DNA of 64,000 nucleotides, taken from NCBI RefSeq assembly GCF_900142695.1, contig NZ_FRBU01000002.1, positions 1 to 64,000 of the forward strand. The letters are read 5' to 3'. Below are positions 1 to 9,359 of the stretch, one piece after another. The position numbers and the translations under genes were made by a program. The DNA is from Flavobacterium xanthum. Lineage in GTDB: Bacteria; Bacteroidota; Bacteroidia; Flavobacteriales; Flavobacteriaceae. The notes under the pieces were generated by a model. The model made no database searches. It saw only the letters and a program-made list of their open reading frames with translations, and was not told where the DNA came from. The stretch's first letter is position 1. Every line of letters begins with the position of its first letter.

Positions 1-164
1 GTTATTTCCGATTTTAGCCTAGAAAATAGAAATGAAAACTTAAAAAACTATCTTAAGTTTCTAAAAAAGTTGCATCGCGAATAGGTCGCAGCATAGATTA
101 ACAGGCGTTCTGAGTCATTTAACAGATTGCTCTTTGTAACAATAAAGAGGTTTCAAATGAAGAG

Positions 165-243
165 ATACTTTTTATAGTAGTTTTTACTAAATTCATCAAT
201 ATACTTTTTAGTATAAATTAATATATACTTTTTAGTATATATT
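165..243. promoter_or_regulatory. tandem palindromes, probable Rrf2 operators
   Basis: Two identical 16-bp inverted repeats, TATACT-TTTT-AGTATA, lie at 200-215 and 224-239. The second extends to a 24-bp palindrome at 220-243. A degraded third version lies at 165-179. They sit 80-160 bp before the Rrf2 regulator and are the only strong symmetric elements there. Rrf2-family regulators bind short AT-rich dyads and often autoregulate, so operator function is inferred from position and symmetry. Confidence 0.6.
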
Positions 244-322
244 GAAAAACAATGTTTACATTTGTCTTATAGGTTTATTTAAATATTAAAAATCCATTAT
301 TAAAACATCAAACTTTTAAACA

Positions 323-805
323 ATGAAAATAACAGCACAAGACGAGTATGGCTTAAGACTATTAGTCCGGATTGCAAAATGTAATGATCAGTCCGGCTTG
401 AGCATTCCTCAGCTCAGTGAAGCCGAAGGGTTATCGCAACCTAATGTTTCTAAATTGACCCGAATCCTTCGTATGGAAGGTTTAATTAATAGTACCAAAG
501 GACATGTTGGAGGATATGTATTGGCCAGACCTGCAAATACGATAACAGTAAACGACATTTTGAATGCCTTAGGCGGGCGGTTATTTGACGAACAATTTTG
601 CGTCAATCATGTTGGCGTAATGAAAATATGCAGCAATTCAGTTGATTGCTCCATTCGATCACTTTGGACCATAGTTCAATCTGCAATAGATAAGTTACTA
701 GATACCATCACACTATCTGATTTGTCCCATGGTGAAAAAGAAGCTACAGTTACTTTTAAAAGTTTATTTGAAGAAATAAGTGGAGAAAATAAAGAATTAT
801 TATAA
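323..805 (+). CDS. Rrf2/IscR-family transcriptional regulator
   Basis: This 160-residue protein has the Rrf2 winged helix-turn-helix at residues 1-85, including the segment LSQPNVSKLTRILRMEGLI. Cysteines at about residues 93, 103 and 109 match the spacing region where IscR-type members bind a 2Fe-2S cluster. It is the first gene of a co-directional run of Fe-S biogenesis genes and is followed after 18 bp by an A-type carrier gene. Cluster-sensing control of this operon is the natural inference. The palindromes at 200-243 are its likely targets. An NO- or redox-sensing role is possible, because the family covers NsrR, IscR and RsrR types. Confidence 0.9.
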   Translation: MKITAQDEYGLRLLVRIAKCNDQSGLSIPQLSEAEGLSQPNVSKLTRILRMEGLINSTKGHVGGYVLARPANTITVNDILNALGGRLFDEQFCVNHVGVMKICSNSVDCSIRSLWTIVQSAIDKLLDTITLSDLSHGEKEATVTFKSLFEEISGENKELL

Positions 806-823
806 TCATTAATTAGAAATAGA

Positions 824-1150
824 ATGATAACAGTTTCAGAAAATGCAAAAGAACACGCATTAAGTTTAATAGCAAACGAAAATAGCCCAGAAGGAACCTT
901 TATTAGAGTAGGTGTGGATGGTGGCGGATGTTCCGGTCTTACTTATAAACTCGTGTTTGACAATGTGATTACAGTGAGCGATAAGGTTTTTGAAGACAAA
1001 GGAATAAAGATTGCTGTTGACAAAAAAAGCTTCCTTTACTTAATAGGTACGGAGCTCGATTATGTGGGAGGCTTAAACGGAAAAGGATTTGTATTTGTTA
1101 ATCCAAATGCAAGCAGAACTTGCGGTTGCGGAGAATCGTTTGGCGTTTAA
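824..1150 (+). CDS. A-type iron-sulfur carrier (IscA/SufA/HesB family)
   Basis: This is a 108-residue HesB-like domain protein, full length for the family. The three cluster-binding cysteines are present: C36 in GGGCSGLTY, and C100 and C102 in the C-terminal TCGCG motif. A-type carriers accept clusters from the SufBCD scaffold and hand them to apoproteins. The gene lies 18 bp after the Rrf2 gene and upstream of sufB, the usual Bacteroidota order. The assignment to SufA or IscA by name is not resolvable here. Confidence 0.93.
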   Translation: MITVSENAKEHALSLIANENSPEGTFIRVGVDGGGCSGLTYKLVFDNVITVSDKVFEDKGIKIAVDKKSFLYLIGTELDYVGGLNGKGFVFVNPNASRTCGCGESFGV

Positions 1151-1227
1151 TATTAGATTTAAGGTTTAAAACTTGTAAGTGTTTCTTGGAAAAGCTTTCG
1201 ACTTTTGAACAATTTAAAAAAAGAAAA

Positions 1228-1581
1228 ATGGCAATTATAATTACCGATGAATGCATTAATTGCGGCGCTTGTGAACCCGAATGTCCGAATAATGCAATCT
1301 ACGAAGGGGGCGATGAATGGCGCTTTGCTGATGGAACAGCCATAAAGGGAATGTTTACCTCAAAAAGTGGATTGACTGCCGATGCAAATGAACCGCAAGA
1401 ACCTGTATCCAATGATGTTTATTACATAGTAGCCGATAAATGCACTGAATGTGTTGGTTTTCATGATGAGCCTCAATGTGCCGCAGTTTGTCCTGTTGAT
1501 TGCTGTGTAGATGATGACAATTGGCGCGAAAGCGAAGAAGAATTATTTGCCAAAAAAGATAGTTTGCATTTAATAATTTAA
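1228..1581 (+). CDS. 4Fe-4S dicluster ferredoxin
   Basis: The ATG at 1228 is chosen because the protein then begins directly with the ferredoxin fold (117 residues). The longer frame from 1120 overlaps the previous gene. The first cluster motif is CINCGACEPECPNNAI near the N-terminus and the second is CTECVGFHDEPQCAAVCPVD, with the long insertion between cysteines seen in YfhL/Fdx-type bacterial ferredoxins. It probably donates electrons for Fe-S assembly or to a cluster enzyme in the locus. The gene lies between the A-type carrier and sufB. Confidence 0.9.
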   Translation: MAIIITDECINCGACEPECPNNAIYEGGDEWRFADGTAIKGMFTSKSGLTADANEPQEPVSNDVYYIVADKCTECVGFHDEPQCAAVCPVDCCVDDDNWRESEEELFAKKDSLHLII

Positions 1582-1646
1582 TCAAAATGATTTTTGGGAT
1601 TGGGAATTACCGATGAACAAAATAACAATAGTAAAACTTAAATAGT

Positions 1647-3095
1647 ATGAACGAGGTTTTAGAACAAAAACTCAGCACAGAATACAAATATGGGTTTGTT
1701 ACCGATATTGATGCTGACAACGCACCGAAAGGATTGAATGAAGATATTATTCGTTTTATTTCTGCCAAAAAAAAGGAACCCGAATGGATGTTAGACTATC
1801 GCTTAACAGCCTTCCGTCATTGGATAACAATGAAGGAGCCAGATTGGGCTCACGTTTCTTACGAAAAACCAGACTTTCAGGATATCATTTATTACTCAGC
1901 TCCAAAGCCAAAAGCGGTATTAAACAGTTTAGACGAAGTCGATCCGGAATTATTAAAAACATTTCAGAAACTCGGTATTTCAATCTTGGAACAAGAACGT
2001 TTAACAGGAGTTGAAAATAGGATAGCCCTGGATATTATAGTCGACAGCGTTTCGGTCTCAACAACATACAAAAAAACATTAGCTGAAAAAGGAATTATAT
2101 TTTGCTCGTTTGGCGAAGCAATTCAGGAACATCCAGAATTGGTAAAAAAATACATGAGCTCTGTAGTTCCTTATACCGATAATTTTTATGCAGCACTAAA
2201 CTCCGCCGTATTTACAGATGGTACATTTTGTTATATTCCAAAAGGAGTTCGTTGTCCGATGGAACTTTCGACTTATTTCAGAATAGAAGCGGCTGGAACT
2301 GGTCAGTTTGAACGCACCTTAATTATTGCTGATGAAGATTCATATGTGAGTTACCTCGAAGGCTGTACGGCACCGATGCGTGATGAAAATCAATTGCATG
2401 CAGCCGTTGTAGAGCTCGTGGCACATAAAAATGCGCAAATAAAATACAGCACCGTACAAAACTGGTATCCAGGTGATAAAGACGGTAAAGGAGGTATTTT
2501 CAACTTTGTTACAAAACGAGGTATTTGTTTGGAAGAAAATTCTAAAATCTCTTGGACTCAAGTAGAAACAGGATCTGCAATTACTTGGAAATACCCATCG
2601 GTGATTTTAAAAGGAGACAATTCGATAGGTGAATTCTATTCTGTTGCCCTCACCAATAACTATCAGCAAGCCGATACTGGAACAAAAATGATCCACATTG
2701 GTAAAAATACTAAAAGTACCATCATATCCAAAGGGATTTCGGCAGGTTACAGCAACAACAGTTACAGAGGGTTAGTCCGTATTGGAAAAGGTGCAGATAA
2801 TGCCCGTAATTTTTCACAATGCGATAGTTTATTGATGACTGATCAATGCGGAGCACATACCTTTCCATACATCGAAATAAAAAACAACACCGCCATTGTC
2901 GAGCATGAAGCAACAACTTCAAAAATTGGTGAAGACCAATTATTTTATTGCAAACAAAGGGGTATTGATAATGAAAAAGCCATTGGTTTAATTGTAAATG
3001 GCTATTGCAAAGACGTATTAAGTCAATTGCCAATGGAGTTTGCTGTGGAAGCGCAAAAATTGTTGGAGGTTTCTTTGGAAGGCTCAGTAGGATAA
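1647..3095 (+). CDS. sufB: Fe-S cluster assembly scaffold SufB
   Basis: This 482-residue protein is normal length for Bacteroidota SufB and reads as SufB throughout, including the segments [19 protein letters not shown] and [10 protein letters not shown] and the RGID motif near the C-terminus. SufB forms the SufBC2D scaffold on which clusters are built from sulfide delivered by SufS/SufE. It is followed by sufC and sufD in the conserved order. The gene appears intact. Confidence 0.97.
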   Translation: MNEVLEQKLSTEYKYGFVTDIDADNAPKGLNEDIIRFISAKKKEPEWMLDYRLTAFRHWITMKEPDWAHVSYEKPDFQDIIYYSAPKPKAVLNSLDEVDPELLKTFQKLGISILEQERLTGVENRIALDIIVDSVSVSTTYKKTLAEKGIIFCSFGEAIQEHPELVKKYMSSVVPYTDNFYAALNSAVFTDGTFCYIPKGVRCPMELSTYFRIEAAGTGQFERTLIIADEDSYVSYLEGCTAPMRDENQLHAAVVELVAHKNAQIKYSTVQNWYPGDKDGKGGIFNFVTKRGICLEENSKISWTQVETGSAITWKYPSVILKGDNSIGEFYSVALTNNYQQADTGTKMIHIGKNTKSTIISKGISAGYSNNSYRGLVRIGKGADNARNFSQCDSLLMTDQCGAHTFPYIEIKNNTAIVEHEATTSKIGEDQLFYCKQRGIDNEKAIGLIVNGYCKDVLSQLPMEFAVEAQKLLEVSLEGSVG

Positions 3096-3145
3096 AGGTG
3101 AAATCTTTTACAACCTATAAATTTTAACTCATAAATTTTAAAAAA

Positions 3146-3904
3146 ATGCTATCAATAAAAAATCTACACGCGTCAATTGACGGGAAAGAAATATTAAGAG
3201 GGATTAATCTAGAAATAAAAGCGGGAGAAGTACATGCTATTATGGGCCCTAACGGTTCTGGAAAAAGCACTTTATCTGCAGTACTTGCGGGTCGTTCCGA
3301 ATACGAAGTTACAGAAGGTGAAATAATCTATAACGGTATAAATTTATTAGAACTAGAAGCGGAAGATAGAGCTAGAGAAGGCATATTTCTTGCGTTTCAA
3401 TATCCCATTGAAATTCCGGGGGTAAGCAATATTAATTTTTTAAAAACAGCTATTGGCGAAATTCGCGCTTATAAAGGTTTGGAACCTCTGGCAGCAAAAG
3501 AGTTTTTAACTCTGATGAAAGAAAAGCAAAAGTTAGTTGAGATAGATAAAGCACTTATCAGTCGCTCGATAAACGAAGGTTTTAGCGGTGGTGAAAAAAA
3601 ACGAAATGAAATATTTCAGATGGCGATGCTGGAGCCAAAACTTTCCATACTTGATGAAACCGATAGTGGACTTGATATTGATGCCTTACGAATTGTTGCT
3701 AACGGCGTGAATAAATTAAAATCGAAAGATAACGCAACCATTGTTATCACGCATTATCAAAGGTTGTTGGATTATATTATCCCCGATGTTGTTCACGTTT
3801 TATACAATGGAAAAATTGTGAAAACAGGGCCAAAAGAATTGGCTTTAGAACTAGAAGAAAAAGGATACGATTTTATTAAAGAAGTAGAAGAAGTAGAAGC
3901 TTAA
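3146..3904 (+). CDS. sufC: Fe-S cluster assembly ATPase SufC
   Basis: This is a 252-residue ABC-type ATPase. Walker A is GPNGSGKST, the signature is FSGGEKKRNE and Walker B is LSILDETDSGLD, where the DETD variant is characteristic of SufC. ATP binding reshapes the SufBD heterodimer. The gene is 50 bp after sufB and 11 bp before sufD, which supports an operon. Confidence 0.97.
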   Translation: MLSIKNLHASIDGKEILRGINLEIKAGEVHAIMGPNGSGKSTLSAVLAGRSEYEVTEGEIIYNGINLLELEAEDRAREGIFLAFQYPIEIPGVSNINFLKTAIGEIRAYKGLEPLAAKEFLTLMKEKQKLVEIDKALISRSINEGFSGGEKKRNEIFQMAMLEPKLSILDETDSGLDIDALRIVANGVNKLKSKDNATIVITHYQRLLDYIIPDVVHVLYNGKIVKTGPKELALELEEKGYDFIKEVEEVEA

Positions 3905-3915
3905 TTTAGTACAAA

Positions 3916-5238
3916 ATGGAAACAGCAATTAAAACCAGTACGATAAAAGATAAATTGATTTTTGAATTTGAGACATCAAAATTATTTTTATTCGGCGATA
4001 CACAAATTCGTGATCAGGCGATGGAAAGCTTTTACAAACAAGGTATTCCAACCAGAAATCACGAAGAATATAAATATACTCCTATCAGTTCAATATTAAA
4101 AGGGGAATTTGATTTATCGACCAGTAAAAACTGTAATGATGAGCAAATTGAACCGCTGAAATTTTTAAAAGAGGCTTATAATGTAATTATCGAAAACGGC
4201 ATTTTTGTGGAAGGATTATCCAATTTAGAAAATCTTCCAAAAGGGGTAACGATTTGCAGTTTAGTAAATGCGGCAACTAGTAATTCCGCTGTTTTTGAAA
4301 AACATTATGCACAATATGCAGATATTAAAACGGATCCATTCATAGCGTTAAATACCGCAATGACTAAAGATGGCGTGTTTATTCATATCGCAAAAAATGT
4401 GGTAATTGAAAAACCAATCCATATCATTCATATTGCAACAGCATTCGAAAACACCATAATTCATCCACGTAATTTAATCGTGGTGGATGAAAATGCACAA
4501 GTGAAAATAGTAGAATCTTATCAAACGGTTGATTCCAAAGCAAAAACCTTCAGTAATGCGTTAACAGAAATTGTAGTGGATAATCACGCCATTGTTGATC
4601 ATTATAAAATTCAAGATGAAAATGCCTGCCTGCCGGAGAGGAAGGAGTTGGGTTATTTAATGAATACTACACAAGTAATTCAAAAGAAACAAAGCGTATT
4701 TTCTACACATACTTTTACCTTGAGTGGCGCATTAGTTCGCAATAATTTGACTATAGTTTTAGATGATGAACATATCGAATCACATTTGAACGGGTTGTAT
4801 ATAACTTCAGGAAATCAAGTAGTTGACAATCATACTGTCGTAGATCATCGCAAGCCAAACTGCAACAGCAACGAGCTTTACAAAGGGATTATTGACGGAA
4901 AGTCAACCGCTACTTTCAATGGAAAAATATTTGTTAGAAAAGATGCTCAAAAAACAAATGCATTTCAATCCAACAAAAATATTTTACTAAGCGAAGACGG
5001 AACAATCAATACAAAACCGCAATTAGAAATTTATGCCGATGATGTCAAATGTTCGCACGGGACATCTACAGGTAAATTAGATCAAGAAAAAATATTTTAC
5101 CTGCAAGCTCGTGGAATAGGTCTAACAAATGCTAAAAAATTATTGATGCACGCCTTCGCTTCGGAAGTTGTGAACACTGTAAAAATCGAGGCTTTGCGTG
5201 ACTATATTGAAGGAAAAATTGCTAAAACATTTGAATAA
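3916..5238 (+). CDS. sufD: Fe-S cluster assembly protein SufD
   Basis: At 440 residues this has normal SufD length. The C-terminal half carries the SufBD beta-helix core with KSTATFNGKIFVRKDAQKTN and HGTSTGKLDQEKIFYLQARG. It pairs with SufB in the scaffold. In many flavobacteria the next genes are sufS and sufE, but here the next gene, five bases on, is the DUF59 gene. No cysteine desulfurase occurs anywhere in the window. Confidence 0.96.
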   Translation: METAIKTSTIKDKLIFEFETSKLFLFGDTQIRDQAMESFYKQGIPTRNHEEYKYTPISSILKGEFDLSTSKNCNDEQIEPLKFLKEAYNVIIENGIFVEGLSNLENLPKGVTICSLVNAATSNSAVFEKHYAQYADIKTDPFIALNTAMTKDGVFIHIAKNVVIEKPIHIIHIATAFENTIIHPRNLIVVDENAQVKIVESYQTVDSKAKTFSNALTEIVVDNHAIVDHYKIQDENACLPERKELGYLMNTTQVIQKKQSVFSTHTFTLSGALVRNNLTIVLDDEHIESHLNGLYITSGNQVVDNHTVVDHRKPNCNSNELYKGIIDGKSTATFNGKIFVRKDAQKTNAFQSNKNILLSEDGTINTKPQLEIYADDVKCSHGTSTGKLDQEKIFYLQARGIGLTNAKKLLMHAFASEVVNTVKIEALRDYIEGKIAKTFE

Positions 5239-5243
5239 TAAAT

Positions 5244-5573
5244 ATGGCAGCACAAATTATAAAACAAAATATGGCGCTTGCGCAAAAGGCTATCAATACC
5301 CTTAAAACTTGTTACGACCCTGAAATACCTGTTGATATTTGGGAGTTAGGATTGATTTACGAACTCAATATTGATATAGAGAACAACCTTACTATTCTAA
5401 TGACTTTAACATCACCATCCTGTCCCGTAGCAGAAACACTGCCTCCGGAAACAGAACAAAAATAACGTGAAATAGAGGGGATTAAATCAGCAAAAATAAC
5501 AATGACTTTTGAACCGGCTTGGGCCAAAGAAATGATGAGTGAAGAGGCGGAATACGAACTTGGAATGATGTAA
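5244..5573 (+). pseudogene. DUF59/SufT-like (MIP18 family) gene split by an in-frame TAA
   Basis: The frame opened at 5244 encodes the DUF59 core with DPEIPVDIWELGLIYE and the conserved cysteine in TSPSCPVAETLP, then meets TAA at 5463-5465. The same frame continues without a shift to TAA at 5571-5573 and encodes the usual family C-terminus, EIEGIKSAKITMTFEPAW followed by MMSEEAEYELGMM. Read through, the product is about 109 residues, normal for the family. A CAA-to-TAA transition is the simplest explanation. SufT/MIP18 proteins help mature Fe-S proteins. A 73-residue truncated product could still be made, so loss of function is inferred. Confidence 0.85.
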
Positions 5574-5608
5574 AATCCCCACCCAACCTCCCCAAAGGAG
5601 AGGAGCAA
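5574..5608. repeat. intergenic repeat with CCTCCCC...GGAGAGG dyad
   Basis: The segment after the broken DUF59 gene reads ACCTCCCCAAAGGAGAGG around a short dyad. A related element in the other orientation, CCCTCTCTTTTGGAGAGGG, occurs at 14636-14654. Such short palindromic intergenic repeats are common in Flavobacterium genomes. Here it may also act as a weak terminator or a processing site. Confidence 0.45.
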
Positions 5609-5619
5609 AAAAGAAATAG

Positions 5620-6132
5620 ATGAAGGAAATCATAAATAAAGTAGCATTAAGTGGCATCATCACCATTGACTTGGAAGCTTTTTACCCTCAAGGCAATCGT
5701 GTAGTATTGGATATAAAAGAGCATTTATTTCAAGGTTTAATCTTGAAAGAAAAAGACTTTAGGGAATTTATCAAGAATGAAGATTGGAGTAAATACTCAG
5801 AGAAATATGTGGCCCTTATTTGCTCTGCCGATGCTGTAGTTCCAACTTGGGCTTACATGCTGTTAGCAATTCAGTTAGAGCCTTACGTAAAAAGGGTCGT
5901 GTTTGGTGATTTAGAAACACTGGAAACCATTTTGTATAATGAGATCCTTAACAAACTAAATCTCGATGAATATAAAGATGCACGAATCGTGATAAAGGGT
6001 TGTGGCCATTTACCAGTCCCTAAAGCGGCTTATGTTGAAATCACTAGGCTTTTACGCCCAATTGCAAAAAGTGTTATGTATGGCGAAGCTTGTTCTATGG
6101 TTCCTTTATACAAGCAGCCCAAACAAATTTAA
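5620..6132 (+). CDS. DUF2480 family protein
   Basis: This 170-residue protein matches the DUF2480 family of Bacteroidota, which is repeatedly found next to suf genes. It is an alpha/beta protein with a C-terminal VIKGCGHLPVPKAAYVEITR segment containing the conserved cysteine and histidine. No biochemical function is established. Its place directly after sufBCD and the DUF59 gene supports a role in Fe-S assembly, perhaps as an adaptor. No signal peptide or membrane span is seen. Confidence 0.85.
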   Translation: MKEIINKVALSGIITIDLEAFYPQGNRVVLDIKEHLFQGLILKEKDFREFIKNEDWSKYSEKYVALICSADAVVPTWAYMLLAIQLEPYVKRVVFGDLETLETILYNEILNKLNLDEYKDARIVIKGCGHLPVPKAAYVEITRLLRPIAKSVMYGEACSMVPLYKQPKQI

Positions 6133-6405
6133 ATACGAGCTAAAGACATGAGTATATGAAGTCCGTATTGATACCAAATATTGCAGAAAAATAATTTCCA
6201 GCCTGTAAAAGGTTCCCTTATATTCTCTAGGCATATTGAGCATTTTTATTTAAGATTAAGTGTCCTGATTTAAATACTGTATAAGCTGCATCACAACAAT
6301 TTTAGAGCGATTGTTCTATTGGTACACTCAGAAATTGATAGCAGCAAAACGGTAATGAAGGATCAAAAAAAGTATGTAAAATATAAAAATATAAAACCAG
6401 TAAAA

Positions 6406-8352
6406 ATGAAAACTCAAAACGTTAGTCAAAAAATGATTAGTTCTCATCTTATTTCCGGTGAAATGACTCCCGGAACTGAAATCGGGTTGAAAATTGATCA
6501 GGTATTATTACAAGATGCCACAGGCACATTAGTAATGCTGGAATTAGAAGCATTTAATTTAAATAAAATCAAACCAGAGGTTGCAGTACAATATGTAGAC
6601 CACAACCTGCTTCAAACGGATTATAAGAATATGGATGACCATCTATTTCTTCAGTCGGCAGCAGCACGTTTTGGATTCTGGTTCAGTAGGCCAGGAAATG
6701 GAATTAGCCACGTAGTACACATGGAGCGATTTGGTAGGCCAGGCAAAACGTTGTTAGGTTCAGACAGCCATACTCCTGCTGGAGGTGGTATTGGAATGCT
6801 CGCCATCGGTACGGGCGGATTAGATGTTGCCCTCGCTTCAGCAGGGGAACCGTATTTTGTTAAAATGCCAAAAGTGATGGGTATCAAACTTGTTGGAAAG
6901 CTTCCCGACTGGGTAAGCGCTAAAGATGTTATTTTAGAAATGCTTCGCAGGTATGATGTGACTGGAGGACGTGGATATATCTTAGAATATTATGGCCCCG
7001 GTTTAAAGTCTCTGAGTGCTTGGGACCGTCATGTTATCGCCAATATGGGAACAGAGACTGGCGCTACAACTTCCGTATTTCCCTCCGATGAAATCACACT
7101 TGAATTTCTTAAACAAGAAGGAAGAGAAGATGAGTGGATGAAATTGGAAGCCGATGAGGGCGCAACATATGACCTTAATATTGAAATCAATTTATCTGAG
7201 TTAGAACCTTTAATTGCACTTCCTGGAAGTCCCGGTAATGTGGTTCCGGTGAGAGAAGTTAGCGGATTGAAAATAAACCAAGTTGTAATAGGCTCTTCTG
7301 CAAATCCAGGACTACGTGATTTTTGGATCACATCACAAATTTTAAAAGGGGAAGTTATTTCTCCCGATGTTTCTTTCGATATCAATCCTTCTTCACGTCA
7401 AGTGCTAGAAAATTTGACAGAAATGGGCGCTCTTGGCCCGTTGATCGCTGCTGGTGGACGCCTTCATCAATCCGGTTGTATGGGATGCATCGGTATGGGA
7501 CAAGCTCCTGCTACCAATACTATCAGCCTCCGAACGATGCCTCGTAATTTTCCGGGACGTTCAGGAACACTAGATGACCAAATATACCTATGTAGCCCGG
7601 AAACTGCGGCAGCTTCAGCAATTACAGGAAAAATTACGGATCCAAGAGAACTTGAAATTTTAATGAATATGGCTTATCCAAAATGGATAGAGCCATCCCA
7701 AATCAAGATAAGTAAGAAGATGCTAATTGCTCCAAATGAAGAATCTCCTGAATTGATTAAGGGACCAAACATTAAAACACTTCCCAATTTTGAACAACTT
7801 CCAGATAAACTAGAAATCCCTATCCTTTTGAAAATGGGAGACGATATCTCCACAGATGGAATATTAAAAGCGGGTGCCGATGTACTGCCCTTGCGTTCAA
7901 ATATTCCGGAGCTAAGTAAATATGCATATTATGCTATTGACGAAAGTTTTTATGATCGAGCCATTGAAAATCAAAAATTACATACGGGCTTTTGTGTTAT
8001 TGCAGGCAATAATTACGCACAAGGTTCGAGTAGAGAACATGCTGCATTATCTCCTCGTTATCTTGGACAAAAGTTTGCTATTGCCAAATCTTATGCTCGT
8101 ATCGGTTGGCAGAACCTGATCAATTTTGGTATAATTCCTTTCGAATTTAAAAACCCAGCTGACTGGGATAAACTGGAACAAGGTGATATTTTACAGATAG
8201 AAGGCTTAAGGATAGCTATTAAAAACAGAGAAGCAGTAACAGCTACTGTAATTGGGAAAAATATTGAAATTCCACTTATTTACAATATAAGTGAGAGACA
8301 AGTTGAACATATCTTACAAGGTGGAGTTATTAATTTTGTAAAGCAAAAGTGA
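6406..8352 (+). CDS. aconitase-family hydratase with an altered cluster site
   Basis: The frame is open from a TTG at 6319, but the ATG at 6406 (648 residues) gives the usual start of the shorter, Aquifex-type bacterial aconitase group. Active-site motifs include GSDSHTPAGGG, GCMGCIGMG with C358 and C361, GDDISTDGI and the C-terminal QGSSREHAALSPRYLG. Aconitases convert citrate to isocitrate with a 4Fe-4S cluster. The first cluster ligand, normally Cys in a GSCTN motif, reads GSSAN here (nt 7291-7305). Either the cluster is bound differently or this is a paralogue. Its position between Fe-S maturation genes suggests a dedicated client. Confidence 0.85.
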   Translation: MKTQNVSQKMISSHLISGEMTPGTEIGLKIDQVLLQDATGTLVMLELEAFNLNKIKPEVAVQYVDHNLLQTDYKNMDDHLFLQSAAARFGFWFSRPGNGISHVVHMERFGRPGKTLLGSDSHTPAGGGIGMLAIGTGGLDVALASAGEPYFVKMPKVMGIKLVGKLPDWVSAKDVILEMLRRYDVTGGRGYILEYYGPGLKSLSAWDRHVIANMGTETGATTSVFPSDEITLEFLKQEGREDEWMKLEADEGATYDLNIEINLSELEPLIALPGSPGNVVPVREVSGLKINQVVIGSSANPGLRDFWITSQILKGEVISPDVSFDINPSSRQVLENLTEMGALGPLIAAGGRLHQSGCMGCIGMGQAPATNTISLRTMPRNFPGRSGTLDDQIYLCSPETAAASAITGKITDPRELEILMNMAYPKWIEPSQIKISKKMLIAPNEESPELIKGPNIKTLPNFEQLPDKLEIPILLKMGDDISTDGILKAGADVLPLRSNIPELSKYAYYAIDESFYDRAIENQKLHTGFCVIAGNNYAQGSSREHAALSPRYLGQKFAIAKSYARIGWQNLINFGIIPFEFKNPADWDKLEQGDILQIEGLRIAIKNREAVTATVIGKNIEIPLIYNISERQVEHILQGGVINFVKQK

Positions 8353-8398
8353 TTTTTCACTTGGTTTTATTTCAAGAAAAACAGCACAACAAAATAAA

Positions 8399-9331
8399 AT
8401 GGAGACAATAAAAAAAATAAACATTGGTATAAAACATATCGCAACACTTACTGGCCACAGCGGCTGTGTATATGCGATGGATAAAGGCATATCTGACAAC
8501 ACTGTTTTTACAGCGGGTAGCGATATGTTTATCGCATTATGGAATTTAGAAACTCTGCAAGCCGAAAAATTTTCAGCATCTTTACCTGCTGCTGTTTATG
8601 CTATTTGTCATATTCCTGAAAAAAAATTATTGCTTGCGGGAACAACAACCGGAAGTATTCACATCCTTGATTTAGAGAAAAAAGAAGAAAAAAAAATGCT
8701 GCAACATCATACGGCACCGATTTTTGATATCAAATATTCCTTAGAAACCAATTGCTTTTATACAGCCGGTGGCGATGGTAATTTTGCCGTTTGCTCACTC
8801 GATACTTTGTCATTGATTAAAATGAAAAAACTATCCAAGGAAAAAGTACGCAGCATTGATTTTAATTACACCACTTCCGAAATAGCGGTTGCACTAGGGG
8901 ACTGTAATATTCTTGTATTTGATCTGCATACATTGGATTATAAAAAAGATTTTATTGGGCATGGACTTGCATCAAATGTTGTGCGTTACAGCCCTGATGG
9001 TAAATTTCTTTTGACCGGAGGAAGAGATGCACATTTAAACATATGGCAAGTAGGAAATTATGATTTACTAAAGTCAATTCCTGCACATAATTGGGCAATT
9101 TACGATATCGTATTTAGTCCCGATGCTACACTTTTTGCCACTGCCAGCCGTGATAAAACCATCAAAATTTGGGATGCAAAAACGTTTCAATTATTAAAAC
9201 GCATCACCAAAGAAAATTTTGATGCTCATACACATTCGGTAAATAAATTGATTTGGAGTACTTATAATAACTATTTGGTTTCTGTAGGTGATGATAGATT
9301 GGTTATGGTACGGGAAGTAAATAGTTTTTAG
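8399..9331 (+). CDS. seven-blade WD40 beta-propeller protein
   Basis: At 310 residues this protein divides into seven WD40 repeats, for example GHSGCVYAM...LWNLETL, APIFDIKYS, GHGLASNVVRYSPDGK and AHNWAIYDIVFSPDATLF ending in IKIWDAKTF. Seven repeats make one closed propeller with no other domain and no signal peptide, so it is probably a cytoplasmic protein-interaction platform. It lies 46 bp after the aconitase homologue and 33 bp before the Mrp ATPase. The eukaryotic CIA factor CIAO1/Cia1 is also a single seven-blade WD40 propeller that works with DUF59 and NBP35 proteins. The parallel is inference from context, not a demonstrated orthology. Confidence 0.9.
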   Translation: METIKKINIGIKHIATLTGHSGCVYAMDKGISDNTVFTAGSDMFIALWNLETLQAEKFSASLPAAVYAICHIPEKKLLLAGTTTGSIHILDLEKKEEKKMLQHHTAPIFDIKYSLETNCFYTAGGDGNFAVCSLDTLSLIKMKKLSKEKVRSIDFNYTTSEIAVALGDCNILVFDLHTLDYKKDFIGHGLASNVVRYSPDGKFLLTGGRDAHLNIWQVGNYDLLKSIPAHNWAIYDIVFSPDATLFATASRDKTIKIWDAKTFQLLKRITKENFDAHTHSVNKLIWSTYNNYLVSVGDDRLVMVREVNSF

Positions 9332-9353
9332 AACAAAAAATTAAAGAAATAAA

Positions 9354-9359
9354 AGGAGG
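9354..9359 (+). promoter_or_regulatory. perfect AGGAGG ribosome-binding site before mrp
   Basis: AGGAGG lies five bases before the ATG at 9365. Most genes in this window lack a Shine-Dalgarno motif, as is normal in Bacteroidota, so this one is conspicuous. It may raise or specially control Mrp translation within the operon. Confidence 0.6.

Noticed and set aside
7029..7385. 118-codon open frame on the minus strand inside the aconitase-family gene
   Set aside because: Lies antisense within a well-supported gene and has no recognisable domain; open by chance.
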